Positions 21,033 through 33,483 of a stretch of DNA of 64,000 nt are shown here, piece by piece; the stretch's first letter is position 1; each line of letters opens with the position of its first letter. The stretch lies in contig NC_058521.1 of the NCBI RefSeq assembly GCF_904849725.1, positions 434,142,676 to 434,206,675 on the forward strand. The letters run 5' to 3'. A model generated the notes under the pieces. The model was given only the letters and a program-made list of their open reading frames with translations. It was not told where the DNA came from and searched no databases. This DNA is from Hordeum vulgare subsp. vulgare. Lineage: Eukaryota > Streptophyta > Magnoliopsida > Poales > Poaceae. The position numbers and the translations under genes are program-made.

Positions 21033-22986
21033 ACCAAGTTAGGCCAAAATCCTAAGCTTGGGGGAGTACGTGTTTCTCACCGACTTTACATTCTTGCTTA
21101 TGCTTTCACTTTGTTAGCCGATGTTCACACTTTGCCACTCTATCATCCATGCTAGTTTATTTTATTTTTCTCGTTTTCTTTTCATGTGTCTGTCTAGTTT
21201 GAGAAAAACCAAAAAGATTTCCTTTTTCTTCTTTTGCTTGTTGGGAGCTTTCCCGTGTAGATAGTTTTTTTTTTCTTTGGGTCAAGGTAGAAGATATTGG
21301 TTACAATGTTTAGTGGCTCTTGCATGCATACCTGTTTAGCTTTCAAAGAGCCATATTCCTTTGTCTTCTCCTTCGTGTTTGCGTGCAGATTCCAGCGTAG
21401 TCGAATGCACAAGCACGCTTATTATTGTTCACATCATTCGGTCGCGCAAGTGAAAGGCAATAATGACGATATATGATGAAGTGACTGAGCCTGGAAAAGC
21501 TGGTATGAACTCAATCTATTTTGTTTTTGTAAATATGACTAGCTCATCATGCCTGATTCAGCTTTGTTGTGCGAGAAACATGTTTGCAATGACAACTTAG
21601 AGATCATAGTTGCTTATGCCATGCTTATTTAGCTAGGAGCTTATAATGGTTTGTCTTGATTGCTAACATGAATATTCAGATGACTATGATGTAGTATGAT
21701 GGGATGGTACCCTCCTTTGAATGATTCAAGTGGCTTGACTTGGCGCATGTTCGGGCATGTAGTTGAAACAAAATAAACATAGCCTCTATGATGTTCATGT
21801 TCATGGTGATTTATGTCGTACCCATGCTTGCACTCAATGTTAGTTAATCTCAATGCATTTTGATGACTGTTGTCGCTCTCTAGTTGGTCGCTTCCCAGTC
21901 TTTTGCTAGCCTTCACTTGTACTAAGCGGGAATACTGCTTGTGCATCCACTCCCATAAACCCAAAGTTGTGCCATATGAGTCCACCATACCTACCTGTGT
22001 GCGGTATCTACCTGCCGTTCCAAGTAAATTTGCATGTGCCACTCTCTAAACCTTCAAGAAATAATCTGTTTTGCATGCCCGAACCGCTCATGTGGTGACA
22101 GGGGGCTATTGGTATCTTCCATGCTAGGCGTGTTATCCTCGATATGTGTTTATTCACTATCATTCACGAGAAAGGGGTCGGTAATTGGAATTCCCAGTTC
22201 CATGCTCAAATCGAAAACATAATTGCAAACAAAACTCCCCCAGGATTCATGTTGTTATGGACGGCACCCGAGGACTCGGCTAGCCGTGGAGTGTGATTGA
22301 TTGGTGGTGGGGGGGAGTCAAAACCTTCCTTTTCTGTTTGGGAACCGCCTATAGCATGTGTAGCGTGGAAGATGTTGAGAACTCTTAGTGATTGCTTGAC
22401 AATCAAAGCATGCCACCCAAAATTATTATCTATGTTTTCAAAGCTTGAGCTCTGGCACCTCTGCAAATCGATGCTTCCCTCTGCGAAGGACCTGTCTATT
22501 TATGTTCCTGTTGAGTCATCCTCCTCTTATAAAAGCACCAATTAGAGAGCACCTCTGTCATTTTTATGATTTGCTTTTAAATGTGTTGAGTATGACTGTG
22601 AATGGATCTTCATTGCCTTGAATTACAATGTTTAGTCATCCCTTGGTCTTTGAAGGTGCTCTGCATTTATGTTTTGCGGTCCCAAAAAGAGCTAGCGAGA
22701 TACCATCTGTTCGTATTGCTTAATGTTGTTTTGATTGAAGTGTTGACGTTTAAGACTTATTATTATTTGCTCGCTAGTTGATTATGCCATTGATATGAGT
22801 TTACCGTGAGACCTAGATGTCATGTGCTTATGTGGTTTGATTGTAATCTTGCTGAAATTCTGGTTATGAGTTAGACATAGTTGCAACAACAAGATCAAAC
22901 AGAGTTCGTCAAAGTTTTTCTTTTGTCTCTTTCAGTTTGTCAACTGAATTGCTTGAGGACAAGCAAGGCTTTAAGCTTGGGGGAGT
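21033..22986 (+). other. 3' UTR of element A with polypurine tract
   Basis: No gene is seen. It opens with a ctaagcttgggggagta block and ends with taagcttgggggagt at about 22972-22986, the polypurine tract that primes plus-strand synthesis, immediately before the 3' LTR. It is nearly collinear with the 3' UTR of C in reverse. Confidence 0.7.
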
Positions 22987-23310
22987 TGATACGTCTCCAT
23001 CGTATCTACTTTTCCGAACTCTTTTGCCCTTGTTTTGGACTCTAATTTGCATGATTTGAATGGAACTAACCCGGACTGACGTTGTTTTCAGCAGAATTGC
23101 CATGGTGTTGTTTTTGTGCAGAATTAAAAGTTCTCGGAATGTCGTGAAAATTTACCGAGATTTTTTTTGGAATAAAAGAAAAATACCTGCACAAAGATCC
23201 AGTGGAGGAGGTGGACCAGTGGGCCACAAGCCCACAGGCCGCGGCCACCCCCTGGCCTCGCCGTGAGGGCTTGTGGGGCCCACGTGGTTCCACCGCCCCC
23301 AAACTCAGCT

Positions 23311-23317
23311 CTATATC
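23311..23317 (+). promoter_or_regulatory. TATA-like box in the A 3' LTR
   Basis: ctatatc lies just after the GC-rich block, at the place where C's 5' LTR has CTATAAGT. Confidence 0.4.
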
Positions 23318-24194
23318 TTCTGGCTCGCCAGGAAAAAAATCAAAGAGAAGGTTTCATCGCGTTTTGCGATACGGAGGCGCCGCCACATCGTGTTCTTCAT
23401 CTGGAGAGCAGATCTGGAGTCCGTTTCGGGCTACGGAGAGGGGAAATCGTCGCCATCGTCATCATCAAGCTTTCTCCATTGACAATTCCATGATGCTCTT
23501 CATCATTCGTGAGTAATCTCATCGTAGGCTTGCTAGACAGTGATGAGTTGGGTGAGATCTATCATGTAATCGAGTTAGTTTTTGACGGGGATTGATCCCT
23601 AGTATCCCCTGTGTTCTAGATTGATGTTGCTACTACTTGGCTATGCTTAATGCTTGTCACTAGGGCCCGAGTGCCATGATTTCAGATCTGAACCTATTAT
23701 GTTGTCGCCAATATATGTGTGTTTTAGATCCTATTTTGCAAGTTGTAGTCACCTACTATGCGTTATGATCCGGCAACCCCGGAGTGACAATAGCCGGAAC
23801 CACTCCCGGAGATGACCATAGTATGAGGAGTTCATGTATTCACCAAGTGTTTATGCATTGGTCTCGTTCTTTATTAAAAGGAGAACCTTAATATCCCGTA
23901 TTTTCCATTAGGACCCCGCTGCCACGGGAGGGATGGACAATAGATGTCATGCAAGTTCTTTTCCCTAAGCATGTATGACTACATACGGAATACATGCCTA
24001 CAATACATTGACGAACGGGAGGTAGTTACTTATCTCTCCGTGTTATAGCTGTTACATGATGAATCACATCCTTCATACTCATCTATCACCGATCCACTGC
24101 CTATGAGTCTTTTACTACTGGTCCTCGCTACGTTACTTTGTCTAGGCTTGTCCCTTGCTACAAAAGGGATTGGGCCACTCTCTTGCTACTGCTG

Positions 24195-24199
24195 TTACT
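24195..24199. repeat. Target-site duplication of element D, left copy
   Basis: ttact precedes the D LTR end ggatgaccc. The identical ttact at 49914-49918 follows the other end. Confidence 0.8.
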
Positions 24200-25564
24200 G
24201 GATGACCCACAAGTATAGGGGATCAATCGTAGTCCTTTCGATAAGTAAGAGTGTCGAACCCAACGAGGAGGAGAAGGCTCTGATAAACGGTTTTCAGCAA
24301 GGTAATAACTCCAAGCACTGAAAGTAGCGGTAACAAGTGATGGTGTAGTAAGGTGAAACGTAGCAAGCGAAAAGTAACAAGTAACAAGTAGTAGCAACGG
24401 TGCAGCAAGTGGCCCAATCCCTTTTGTAGCAAGGGAAAAGCCTGAACAAAGTCTTATAAGAGGAAAAGCGCTCCCGAGGACACACGGGAATTTCTGTCAT
24501 GCTAGTTTCATCATGTTCATATGATTTGCGTTCGTTACTTTGATAGTTTGATATGTGGGTGAACCGGCGCTTGGGTCCTGCCCTTACTTGGACAAGCATC
24601 CCACTTATGATTAACCCCTCTCGCAAGAATCCGCAACTACGAAAGAAGAATTAAGACAACGTCTAACCATAGCATTAAACTAGTGGATCCAAATCAGCCC
24701 CTTACGAAGCAACGCATAGACTGGGGTTTAAGATTCTGTCACTCCAGCAACCCATCATCTACTTACTACTCCCCAATGCCTTCCTCTAGGCCCAAATATG
24801 GTGAAGTGTTATGTAGTCGACGTTCACATAACACCACTAGAGGAAAAACAACATACATCATATCCAAATACCGAACGAATACCAAACTGACATGACTATT
24901 ATTAGCATGACTTATCCCATGTCCTCAGGAACAAAAGTAACTACTCACAAAGCATAATCATAATCATAATCATGATCAGAGGTCTAATGAATAACATAAA
25001 GGATCTGAACATAAACTCTTCCACCAAGTAATCCAACTAGCATCAACTACAAAGAGTAATCAACACTACTAGCAACCTTACAAGTACCAATCGGAGCCGC
25101 GAGACGGATATTGGTTACAAGAGATGAACTAGGGATTGGAGAGGAGATGGTGCTGATGAAGATGTTGATGGAGAAGCCTCCCCTCCGACGAGACGAGTGT
25201 TGGTGATGACGATGGCGACGATTTCCACCTCCGGGAGGGAAGTTTCCCCTGCAGGATCGTCCTGCCGGAGCTCTAGATTGGATCTGCTCATTTTCCGCCT
25301 TGTGGCGGCGGCGAAACCACGAAAAAGCTCCCAAATGATTTTTTCTGGAACGAATGATTTTCAGGACATTTGGAGTTCCGCAGAATAGAGCACTCAGACT
25401 TGCTCCTTTTCGAGTCCAGAATTCCAGCTACCGGTATTCTCCCTCTTCAAATAAACCTTGCAAAATAAGAGAGAAAAGGCATAAGTAAGGTTCCACAAAG
25501 TATAATAACAGTCCATAAAGCGATAAATATCAACATGAAAGCATGATGCAAAATGGATGTATCA
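24200..25564 (-). repeat. 3' LTR of element D, with a promoter deletion
   Basis: It is 1365 bp against 1530 bp for the 5' LTR. The missing bases correspond to about 49532-49702 and include the GC-rich hairpin and TATA box. Its inner end (minus strand TGATACATCC) abuts the polypurine tract. The left terminus reads ggatgaccc instead of tgatgaccc. Confidence 0.85.
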
Positions 25565-27100
25565 ACTCCCCCAAGCTTAGACCTCGCTTGTCCTCAAGCA
25601 AAAACCAAGACCCAAAACATGTCCACATGTTTAGGGATGAAGGTGTCGATAAAACAAAATACGGCCATGAGGGCATCATGATCACACATAGAACAGCAAT
25701 ACATCATATAGATTCTTATGGGAAAGTAACAATTCCTTCACAAAGCAAAGTATGAAACAAAAACCTTACCCGGAAGTAGCCAACAACAGTCCATAGTGAT
25801 TGAAGCAATTGCAATTTATCATATTATCAGAAAGAGTCAAATGAGAGCTTGTAAGGCAACTCCACATACTCAATCATCTCTTTTGTATTCCACAATTGTT
25901 ACAACTCACGTGGTACTCATGATAACAAAGTTTCAATTGGAGACAGAGAAAGATAGGGGCTTATAATTTTGCCTCCCAACCATTTACCTCAAGGGTAAAG
26001 TCAACAATAATAAAGCATAAGTACTCAGCTCCAAGATGATATATGAATATAGATCTTTCCCTAGCATATGACGTTCACCGAGAAAAAGGGCTAATTAAGG
26101 AATTGGTGAAGATCACCATGACTCTTACAAGGGCAGAAAGTAAAGGTACAAGATAGGCCCTTCGCACAGGGAAGCAGTGGTTGTCATGCGCTTTTGAGGT
26201 TTGGATGCGTGTCCTCTTAGTGCGGAGGAACGTCACTTTATATTGCCTCCTGTGATAAAGAACTTTATTATGCAGTCTGTCGCTTTTATGTCTTCCTCAT
26301 CACAAATTCGTACAAAGCTTATTTTCCACACACTAATAGAACATACATATTAGAGAGCAATTTTTATTGCTTGCACTGATGACAACTTACTTGAGGGATC
26401 TTATTCAATCCATAGGTAGGTATGGTGGACATTCATGGCAAAACTGGGTTGAAGGTTTATGGATGCACAAGTAGTATCTCTACTTGGTGCAGGAGTTTTG
26501 GCTAATATGAGGTGGAAGCAATCGTCACATGCTAAGGGATCTCTAATCATATAACATTGTTTGGAACCAAGCAAACACAATTCATTATGTTGTCTTCCTT
26601 GTCCAACATCTACTTCTAGGCATGTAATAGTTCGGTGAGTGCTCACAATTATAGAAATTGTCTAAGACGATATATTTATATGTGAACCTCTCTTTCCTTA
26701 TTACTTCTTATTAATTGCAACAATGACTGAGGTCTATGTTGGTCTACTCTCAACAAGTTTCAATCATCATACTTGTTATATGTGAAACTATCACTTTCCA
26801 TAAGATCATCTCATGATCTTTCATGCTATCGTTCTTTTCATACTTTTGATCATGGCACAAAACAAAACCCTTGACTAAGATACTCTTTATTATATAGCTC
26901 GCAAGCTCGAATACATCGGAGGAGACACAAGGCAAAAGACTCAAACTAAACACTAAAGACTTATTCCACAAATAGAAGAAATAAAAACTGAAAAGGAAAT
27001 AACTAAAACAAAGGTAAAAGCAAAAGATATAAGGGTGATACAATACCAGGGCAACTCGCCCAAGCTTGGCAAAAGCCAAGGGGATTGCCCATACCAATGC
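25565..27100 (-). other. 3' UTR of element D
   Basis: No gene is seen in 1.5 kb. The polypurine tract AAGCTTGGGGGAGT (minus strand) ends at the LTR boundary 25565. Short open frames here share no motif with known element proteins. Confidence 0.65.
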
Positions 27101-27619
27101 TTAGTTGTCTTCCTTTGGTGGTGATGGTGGTGGTGTTGTTGAAGTAGTCTTAGCCTCCATCTTCCAAGGCATAGGTGCTCCATCATGGCAGGATGAACGA
27201 GTCGCCGGAATCCTCAAATCTGCAGCCAACCGTATTGATTTAAATCTATACTCATACTCACAGTTTTGGTTCTGCAGGTCATAGATCTGTCCCTGGAGTT
27301 GATCAACCCTGTCATATAGCCTAGAGAGGTGCTTCCCAATGTCAATAGCATCCATCTTGTGATTGCTGGTGAACTCCGTGATCATCATGTGGTTGGCGTT
27401 GAGTCCACGCTCCACCATGCCTTGGCACTTGAAGACTTGTTGCTCCATTGCTTAGAACCTCGTCACCACGCTTCCGGTCTTCTTAGGCCCCTCAACATCA
27501 CGGATGTGCAACATCTCCTCGCTCATCTGGATAGATTGGGGGTGCTGCAACACTTCCGTGAGGTAAGGATTGATGACCTTCTCGAAGATCTTGTCCTTAC
27601 GAACTTTTGGGGAAGTCAT
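27101..27619 (-). pseudogene. ORF2 of element D, one stop codon
   Basis: The start at 27617-27619 gives MTSPKVRKDKIFEKVINPYL. A TAA at 27452-27454 interrupts the frame, then MEQQVFKCQGMVERGLNANH continues to a stop at 27101. About 170 residues in total, much shorter than ORF2 of A and C and not obviously the same protein. It contains a heptad-like stretch (LSRLYDRVDQLQGQIYDLQN) consistent with a short coiled coil and a proline/threonine-rich tail. Function unknown. It sits where Athila-type elements carry their extra ORF, with its own upstream TATA box about 85 bp before the ATG. Confidence 0.6.
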
Positions 27620-27898
27620 GACGATCTAGATTTGCAGCAGAAACATGCCCGAAACGAAAACAGAGGAAAACTGCGCGATACGGAGATCAAAACCCTCAGG
27701 CGTATATATAATGATTTTTTCTCGATCAGAAGGAGTGCTCCGCAAGAAAACGGAGTCCGGGAGGCACACGAGCTGCCCACAAGCCCTGTTGCCGCGGCCA
27801 GGGGGGCCGCGGCAACCAATCTTGTGGCCCCTCGTGCGCTCTCCGGACTGCTTTTTATTTTTCTAGTTTTCCAAAAATTCCAAAACGAAGAAAATTTC
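27620..27898 (-). promoter_or_regulatory. Internal promoter-like block ahead of ORF2 in D
   Basis: In element orientation: a 12-bp-armed hairpin (27788-27816), then TATATATA at 27703-27710, then a leader of about 85 bp that includes CCGTATCGCG, a word also found in the LTR leader region of C, then the ORF2 ATG. This is the arrangement of the LTR promoter placed inside the element, after the end of pol. Confidence 0.5.
27788..27816. other. Perfect GC hairpin ahead of ORF2 in D
   Basis: Arms gttgccgcggcc and ggccgcggcaac pair perfectly over 12 bp around the loop agggg. Flanking cacaagccctg and cttgtgg extend the symmetry loosely, as in the LTR hairpins of A and C. Confidence 0.75.
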
Positions 27899-30800
27899 CT
27901 ATTGGAAAAGTTTCGGAGTCCAATTACTTACCGAAACAGATACCTCTTGGTTTTCAGGGTCTGAAACAGGCTGATAAACATCCCTTATGTACTCCTCTGG
28001 AGTTATGGTATTGATGATATTGGTATCAACATTTATGGGAGTACCAGAGATGTAATGCTTGATTCTTTGCCCGTTTACCACTCTAGGATAATTGCCTTCC
28101 GTGTTATTGATTTTGATGGCACCGGAACGATATACTTCCTCGACAACGTAGGGACCTTCCCATTTAGAGAGAAGCTTGCGTGCGAAGAATCTTAAACGAG
28201 AATTGTATAGCAGGACATAATCACCTACATTGAACTCTCGTTTTTGTATTCTTTTATCGTGTCATCTCTTAACCTTTTCCTTGAACAACTTGGCATTCTC
28301 ATATGCATGGGCCCTCCATTCATCTAATGAGCTGATATCAAACAACCGCTTCTCACCGGCAAGTTTGAAATCGAAGTTGAGCTCTTTGATTGCCCAATAA
28401 GCTTTGTGTTCAAGCTCAAGTAGTAAATGACAAGCCTTACCGTAAACCATTTTATACGACGACATGCCCATGGGATTCTTATAAGCAATCCTATAAGCCC
28501 ATAGTGCATCGTCAAGTTTGCTAGACCAATTCTTTCGAGATCTATTGACGGTCTTTTGTAAGATCAATTTGATCTCCCTATTACTCAACTCCACTTGACC
28601 ACTAGACTGAGGATGATAAGCAGATGCAACTCTATGGTTGACATAATACTTAGCGAGCATCTTGCGAAAAACACCATGAATGAAGTGTGAACCGCCATTA
28701 GTCATCAGATATCTAGGTACTCCAAATCTTGGGAAAATGACTTCTTTAAGCATCTTGATAGAGGTGTGGTGATCAGCATTCTTAGTGGGGGTAACCTCTA
28801 CCCACTTAGTGACATAATCCACGGCAACTAAGATGTGAGTGTACCCACTGGAACTCGGGAAGGGTCCCATATAATCAAAGCCCCAGACATCAAATGGTTC
28901 AATGAACAGTGAATAGTTCATAGGCATTTCCTGACGCTTACTGATGTTCCCTATACTTTGCCATTCGTAACAAGACAAGACAAACTTACGGGCATCCTTG
29001 AAGAGCGTGGGCTAATAGAAACCTGATTGCAATACCTTATGAGTAGTTCTGCCTCCAGCATGGTGTCCTCCGTAAGCCTCGGAATGACACTTCTGTAGGA
29101 TCTGTCCCTGTTCATGTTCAGGCACACAACGTCTAATAACACCATCTACTCCTTCCTTATAGAGGTGAGGATCATCCCAAAAGTAGTGTCTCAAATCAAA
29201 GAAGAATTTCTTCTTTTGCTGGTAGGTGAAGCTGGGTGGTATGTATTTGGCTACGATATAGTTTGTGTAATCAGCATACCATGGTGCACTATGTGAAGTG
29301 CGGATGACATTCAATTGCTCATCAGGAAAGTTGTCATCAATAGGTTGTGGGTCATCACAGACATTCTCTAGCCTAGACAAGTTATCTGCTACAGGGTTAT
29401 CAGCACCCTTTCGGTCAACAACATGCAAATCAAATTCCTGTAGCGAGAGAACCCATCTGATTAGCCTAGGCTTAGAGTCCTTCTTCTCCATGAGGTACTT
29501 AATAGCAGCATGATCAGAGTGAATAGTGACTTTGGAGTCAACTATATAAGATCTGAACTTTTCACATGCAAACACGACTGCTAAAAAATCCTTCTCCGCG
29601 GTGGCATAGTTTCTTTGGGCACTGTCTAGAGTTTTACTAGCGTAGTGCATGACATTCAACTTCTTGTCAACTCTTTGTCCTAGAACAGCACCAATAGCAT
29701 AATCACTAGCATCGCACATGATTTCAAAGGGCAAGTTCCAATCAGGTGGTTGAACAATAGGTGCGGTTATCAAGGCTTTCTTAAGTATTTCGAAAGCTTC
29801 CTCACAATCCTCATCAAAAACAAAAGGAACATCCTTCTGCAAGAGGTTGGTAAGAGGCCTAGAAATCTTAGAGAAGGCTTTAATGAACCTTCTATAGAAA
29901 CCAGCATGACCTAGGAAACTTCGTATACCTCTGATATCTATGGCGCAAGGCATTTTCTCAATTGCATCAACCTTAGCCTTATCAACTTCAATGCCTCTCT
30001 TAGAGATTTTGTGTCCTAAGACGATGCCTTCATTAACCATGAAGTGGCACTTCTCCCAGTTGAAGACGAGGTTGGTATCTTTGCATCTCTGTAAGACTCG
30101 ATCAAGGTTGCTTAGGCAATCGTCAAAGGAAGAACCGTAGACGGAGAAATCATCCATGAAAACATCAACAATCTTTTCACAAAAGTCAGAGAATATAGCC
30201 ATCATACATCTTTGAAAGGTGGCAGGTGCATTGCACAAGCCAAAAGGCATACGTCTATAAGCGAAGGTACCGAAGGGGCATGTGAAGGTGGTTTTCTCTC
30301 GATCAGATTGTGCAACAGGTATTTGCGAGAAACCTGAATAACCATCTAGAAAGCAGAAGTGTGTGTGTTTAGATAGCCTTTCTAGCATCTGGTCGATGAA
30401 CGGTAAAGGATAATGGTCCTTCCTCGTTGCCTTGTTCAGTTTCCGGAAGTCTGTCACCATCCTATAGCCAGTAATAATCCTCTACGGGATTAGTTCATCC
30501 TTATCATTAGGAACGATGGTGATACCTCCCTTCTTAGGTACGCAATGTACTGGACTTACCCAATCACTATGAGCAACATGATAGATGATTCCTACTTCCA
30601 GAAGCTTTAATATTTCTTTTCTAACAACATCTTTCATCCTCGGATTTAATCTCCGTTGATGATCAGCAACTGGCTTAGAATCAGGATCGGTTTTAATCTT
30701 GTGGTGACATAGAATGGGACTAATACCATTATGATCATCAAGAGTATATCCAATAGAAGCACGATGCTTCCTCAAGGTTTTTAATAACTTCTTCTCTTCG

Positions 30801-31675
30801 TGATCCAAGAGGTGAGCCTAATAATACCAGGATATATCTCCTTCTCATCAAGATAGGCATACTTAAGAGTATCTGGTAACTGTTTTAGCTCAAACACAGG
30901 AGCACCCTTTGGTGGGGGAGGATCCCCAAGCAGTTCAGCAGGCAGATTATTCTTGAGAATAGGATATTGTTATAAGACAATTTTATCTATCTCATCTCTT
31001 TCCTTGATATGCATATCATTTTCATGCTCGAGCGGATATTGCTCTAAAGGATCCGTAGGAGGTACGACAGTGGAGGCAAGAGCAATGATTTCATCCCTAC
31101 CAGACGACTCTTTTTCATGGGGTTGTCTTCCAAACTTGCCGAAGTTAAATTCATGAGACACACCCTCGAAACTAACCGTGACAGTCTGCTTAATGTAATC
31201 AATGTGAGCATTGACAATGTTGAGAAAGAGTCTACCAAATATGATGGGACAAAAGCTATCTTGTCAGTGCCAAGGACGAGGAAATCAGTAGGATACTTCG
31301 TCTTACCACACATGACTTCTACGTCTCTCACAATTCCGAGAGGGAAGATAGTGTCTGTATTAGCTAGCGTAATACTGACATAAATGGGTTCTAACTCAGC
31401 AGGTGCAATCTCATCTTTGATTTCATCATATAGGGAACGGGGTATTGTACTAACACTAGCACCCATATCACATAAACCATGGTAACAGTGATCTCCTATC
31501 TTAACAGAAACAACGGGCAGGCCAACTACAGGTATGTATTTGTCTTTCGCGTGAGGTTTAGCAATTCTAGCAGGCTCCTCACAGAATGTGATAATCTGTC
31601 CGTCTATGTCTTCGGCTAAGAGATCTTTGATAATAGCAACACTAGGTTCAACTCTAATTTCCTCAGGGGTGCAAG
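27899..31675 (-). pseudogene. Protease-RT-RNase H-integrase of element D
   Basis: Replication and integration enzymes of an Athila-type element. Domains on the minus strand: protease with DMGASVSTIPRSLYDEI near 31450; RT from about 30810, with FMDD at 30149-30160; RNase H around 29700-29400 ([18 protein letters not shown], then [10 protein letters not shown]); integrase zinc finger near 29060-28960; catalytic core with FDYMGPF and SGQVELSNRE; and a C-terminal GDYVLLYNSRLRFF region ending near 27899. Damage: frameshifts near 31290 and 30815; stops near 30970, 30481, 29011 and 28260. The zinc finger's last Cys is Trp (SCYEWQ) and the second catalytic Asp is Asn (LMTNGGSHF, codon 28698-28700). 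It cannot produce active enzyme. Confidence 0.88.
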
Positions 31676-31801
31676 TTGTCGATGTAGGTTATCCCGCGGC
31701 GGCTCCGAGTCATGAGCCCCGTCGCGTAACTCCCAAACCCTGGTAGGGCTCCCTTTGAGAACTCAACTCCACCGTGCGTAGGCCCCACGGTGGGCGCCAA
31801 C
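31676..31801 (-). other. Second copy of the E primer site, leader and gag start
   Basis: It duplicates 46991-47117: primer site TGGCGCCCACCGTGGGGCC at 31781-31799 and the gag start MTRSRRGITYIDN. The match stops abruptly at 31676, where D's protease linker begins. In a normal element nothing of this kind follows the 3' LTR. Confidence 0.8.
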
Positions 31802-32288
31802 TGTCGTGGTTTTTTCACCGCAGATGTCCTCGTGAAAGGACTTAGTACTGGAGCCATCGCACCTTGGTGGCGACTCAAAGGGGTTAAGCGGGAGAGACAC
31901 GGCGATTTACCCAGGTTCGGCCCCTCGTGAGGAGGAAAAAGCCTACGTCCTGCTTTGGTGTGTATTGATGTAGTTTCGATTACAAGGAGGGCGTAACTGG
32001 CCGAACCTAGCACTCAATGATTTCTAACCTACCTCTTCTCCCCTGGGACTCGCCTTTATATACAGGTCGAACCCCTAGGGTTTACAAGGATACTTTCCTT
32101 CCTAGAAATCGTGACCCCTGTGGTCTCTAAATCGCCGTCTTCCAAAGCTTGGAAACCATCCAGAAATAATAAACTATCATACGACCTTGATCCGGCCAGG
32201 ACAAGGCCCAAATAATTGTTTGGGTGAATCGCCTGATTGGTAACCCGGCCCAACTAGGGCGGGTCATTCACAGGTAATATCCCCAACA
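31802..32288 (-). repeat. Left LTR of element E
   Basis: It is 487 bp, running TGTTGGGGATATTACCTGTG to CCACGACA on the minus strand. By eye it differs from 47118-47605 at about 14 positions plus one 1-bp indel. The bases to its right, AATCTAGGGCCTAA on the minus strand, should hold the polypurine tract. Confidence 0.85.
32054..32062 (-). promoter_or_regulatory. TATA box of the left E LTR
   Basis: The minus strand reads TATATAAAG. It is conserved in the right LTR at 47371-47379, where the base just outside differs. Confidence 0.6.
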
Positions 32289-33483
32289 TTAGGCCCTAGA
32301 TTGACTTGAACTTTCTTTTTCACGCCAATACTTCTGCTTAGTTGAAGTCGATTCACTCCTCATTTTTCTTCATACATCAGAAATTGTAACCCGCCATCTG
32401 GCACCGAAAACTCTTTAAGTCGCCGAACCATTTCTTGTTGGCCTCTTCTTATCCCTAGATTTTCGGGAAGACTGACATAATTCCAACGGATCTTAGTGCA
32501 TCGTTATCCCAAAATCTTCGGAACGCCTTTATAGCGAATCTTTTTATTCCCCGGCGGTTCCCGCTCACGACGCCTCGATTCCAGCGCCCGCCCTGATAAA
32601 TAGATGGGGGGGACAGGACTGGCGCTTCCCACCTACCAGTCTCGTCAATCTCCTCCCCATTATCACAGCGAGGGAATCTCGTCACCTCCCGAGGGCTCCG
32701 CCGCCGACCGCACTCTCCGTCTTCGCCCGACAAGTTTTGGCGCCGCTCATAGGCCTCCGTCGTCGTCAAGCTTCGCACTGCGGCCAATCTGTCCGCCGCC
32801 ATTGACCATCGCATCATCGTCGACCATCTCGCCGTTCGCCACGAACTCCATCGCCGTCGAAGATCTCTTCGCTTGACGGGACCTCCGTGCTTCTCCAACA
32901 ACCTTCGTCACCGTCGGCCTCTTTCGACCGAGAGCATCAGGTTAGGCCTCCGCCTATTTAGGAACAGATCCAAACTCTACTTGAAGCTCCAGTCACTATC
33001 ATGTTCTTGATGTTCTTCGCGAGTAGGTGTCGCTTACCCTAAACTGATTAGCATAAACGTCGACGAGATAGCCAATGTTTTGAATACCTTTATTCCTCCG
33101 CTCTTACTTGTGAACTGAGAATAATGGTTTATCAAACGAAGGGCGTCACCTTGCCTCGGTAATAAATTGCTGTATCCAGCCATTTTCTCACGTTTTTTCA
33201 CCTGCCTCATAGATCCATCATTTACCTACTGTTTGCAGAAAGTTGATTGTAGTATTCACACTTTGATATTATGAACGAACGTTTCCATCATCCTCAGAAC
33301 GTAGCCCTCGCGAATAGCCAAACTCCGTAAGTCGCCATAGTAACCCAACTCGACTTTTTGATATGGCGGGTCAAGTTTCCTTCTCAATCCATGAACAAAC
33401 TACTTGGCGCGTTAGACGAACTTATTTCACCCCTTACAGTACATGTTCAAGGCGTATAAATTCATACTTTATTTCTTTGTAGG
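32289..33483 (+). other. Upstream region of the antisense gene in E
   Basis: No certain coding sequence. Around 32590-32880 a C/T-rich stretch with an open frame resembles a 5' UTR, and a possible donor (cag/gttagg near 32939) and the acceptor tttgtag at 33476-33482 would make 32940-33482 a leader intron. The promoter of the antisense gene must lie here, between the LTR and about 32600. I see no clear TATA box. Confidence 0.45.

Larger units (their letters stand above)
22987..24199 (+). repeat. 3' LTR of element A, first segment
   Basis: It begins tgatacgtctccatcgtatc at 22987 and is interrupted at 24199 by element D. The remainder is 49919-50275, giving a reassembled length near 1570 bp, like the LTRs of C. 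A GC-rich U3 hairpin region lies at about 23200-23290. Confidence 0.8.

Noticed and set aside
21033..22986. Small genes in the 3' UTRs of A, C, D and F (for example 21641-22042, 13604-13951, 26401-26646)
   Set aside because: The frames are short, on either strand, and not kept between the collinear 3' UTRs.
30970..31290. Programmed frameshifting in the protease region of D
   Set aside because: There is no slippery heptamer with a downstream structure, and nearby stops show ordinary decay.
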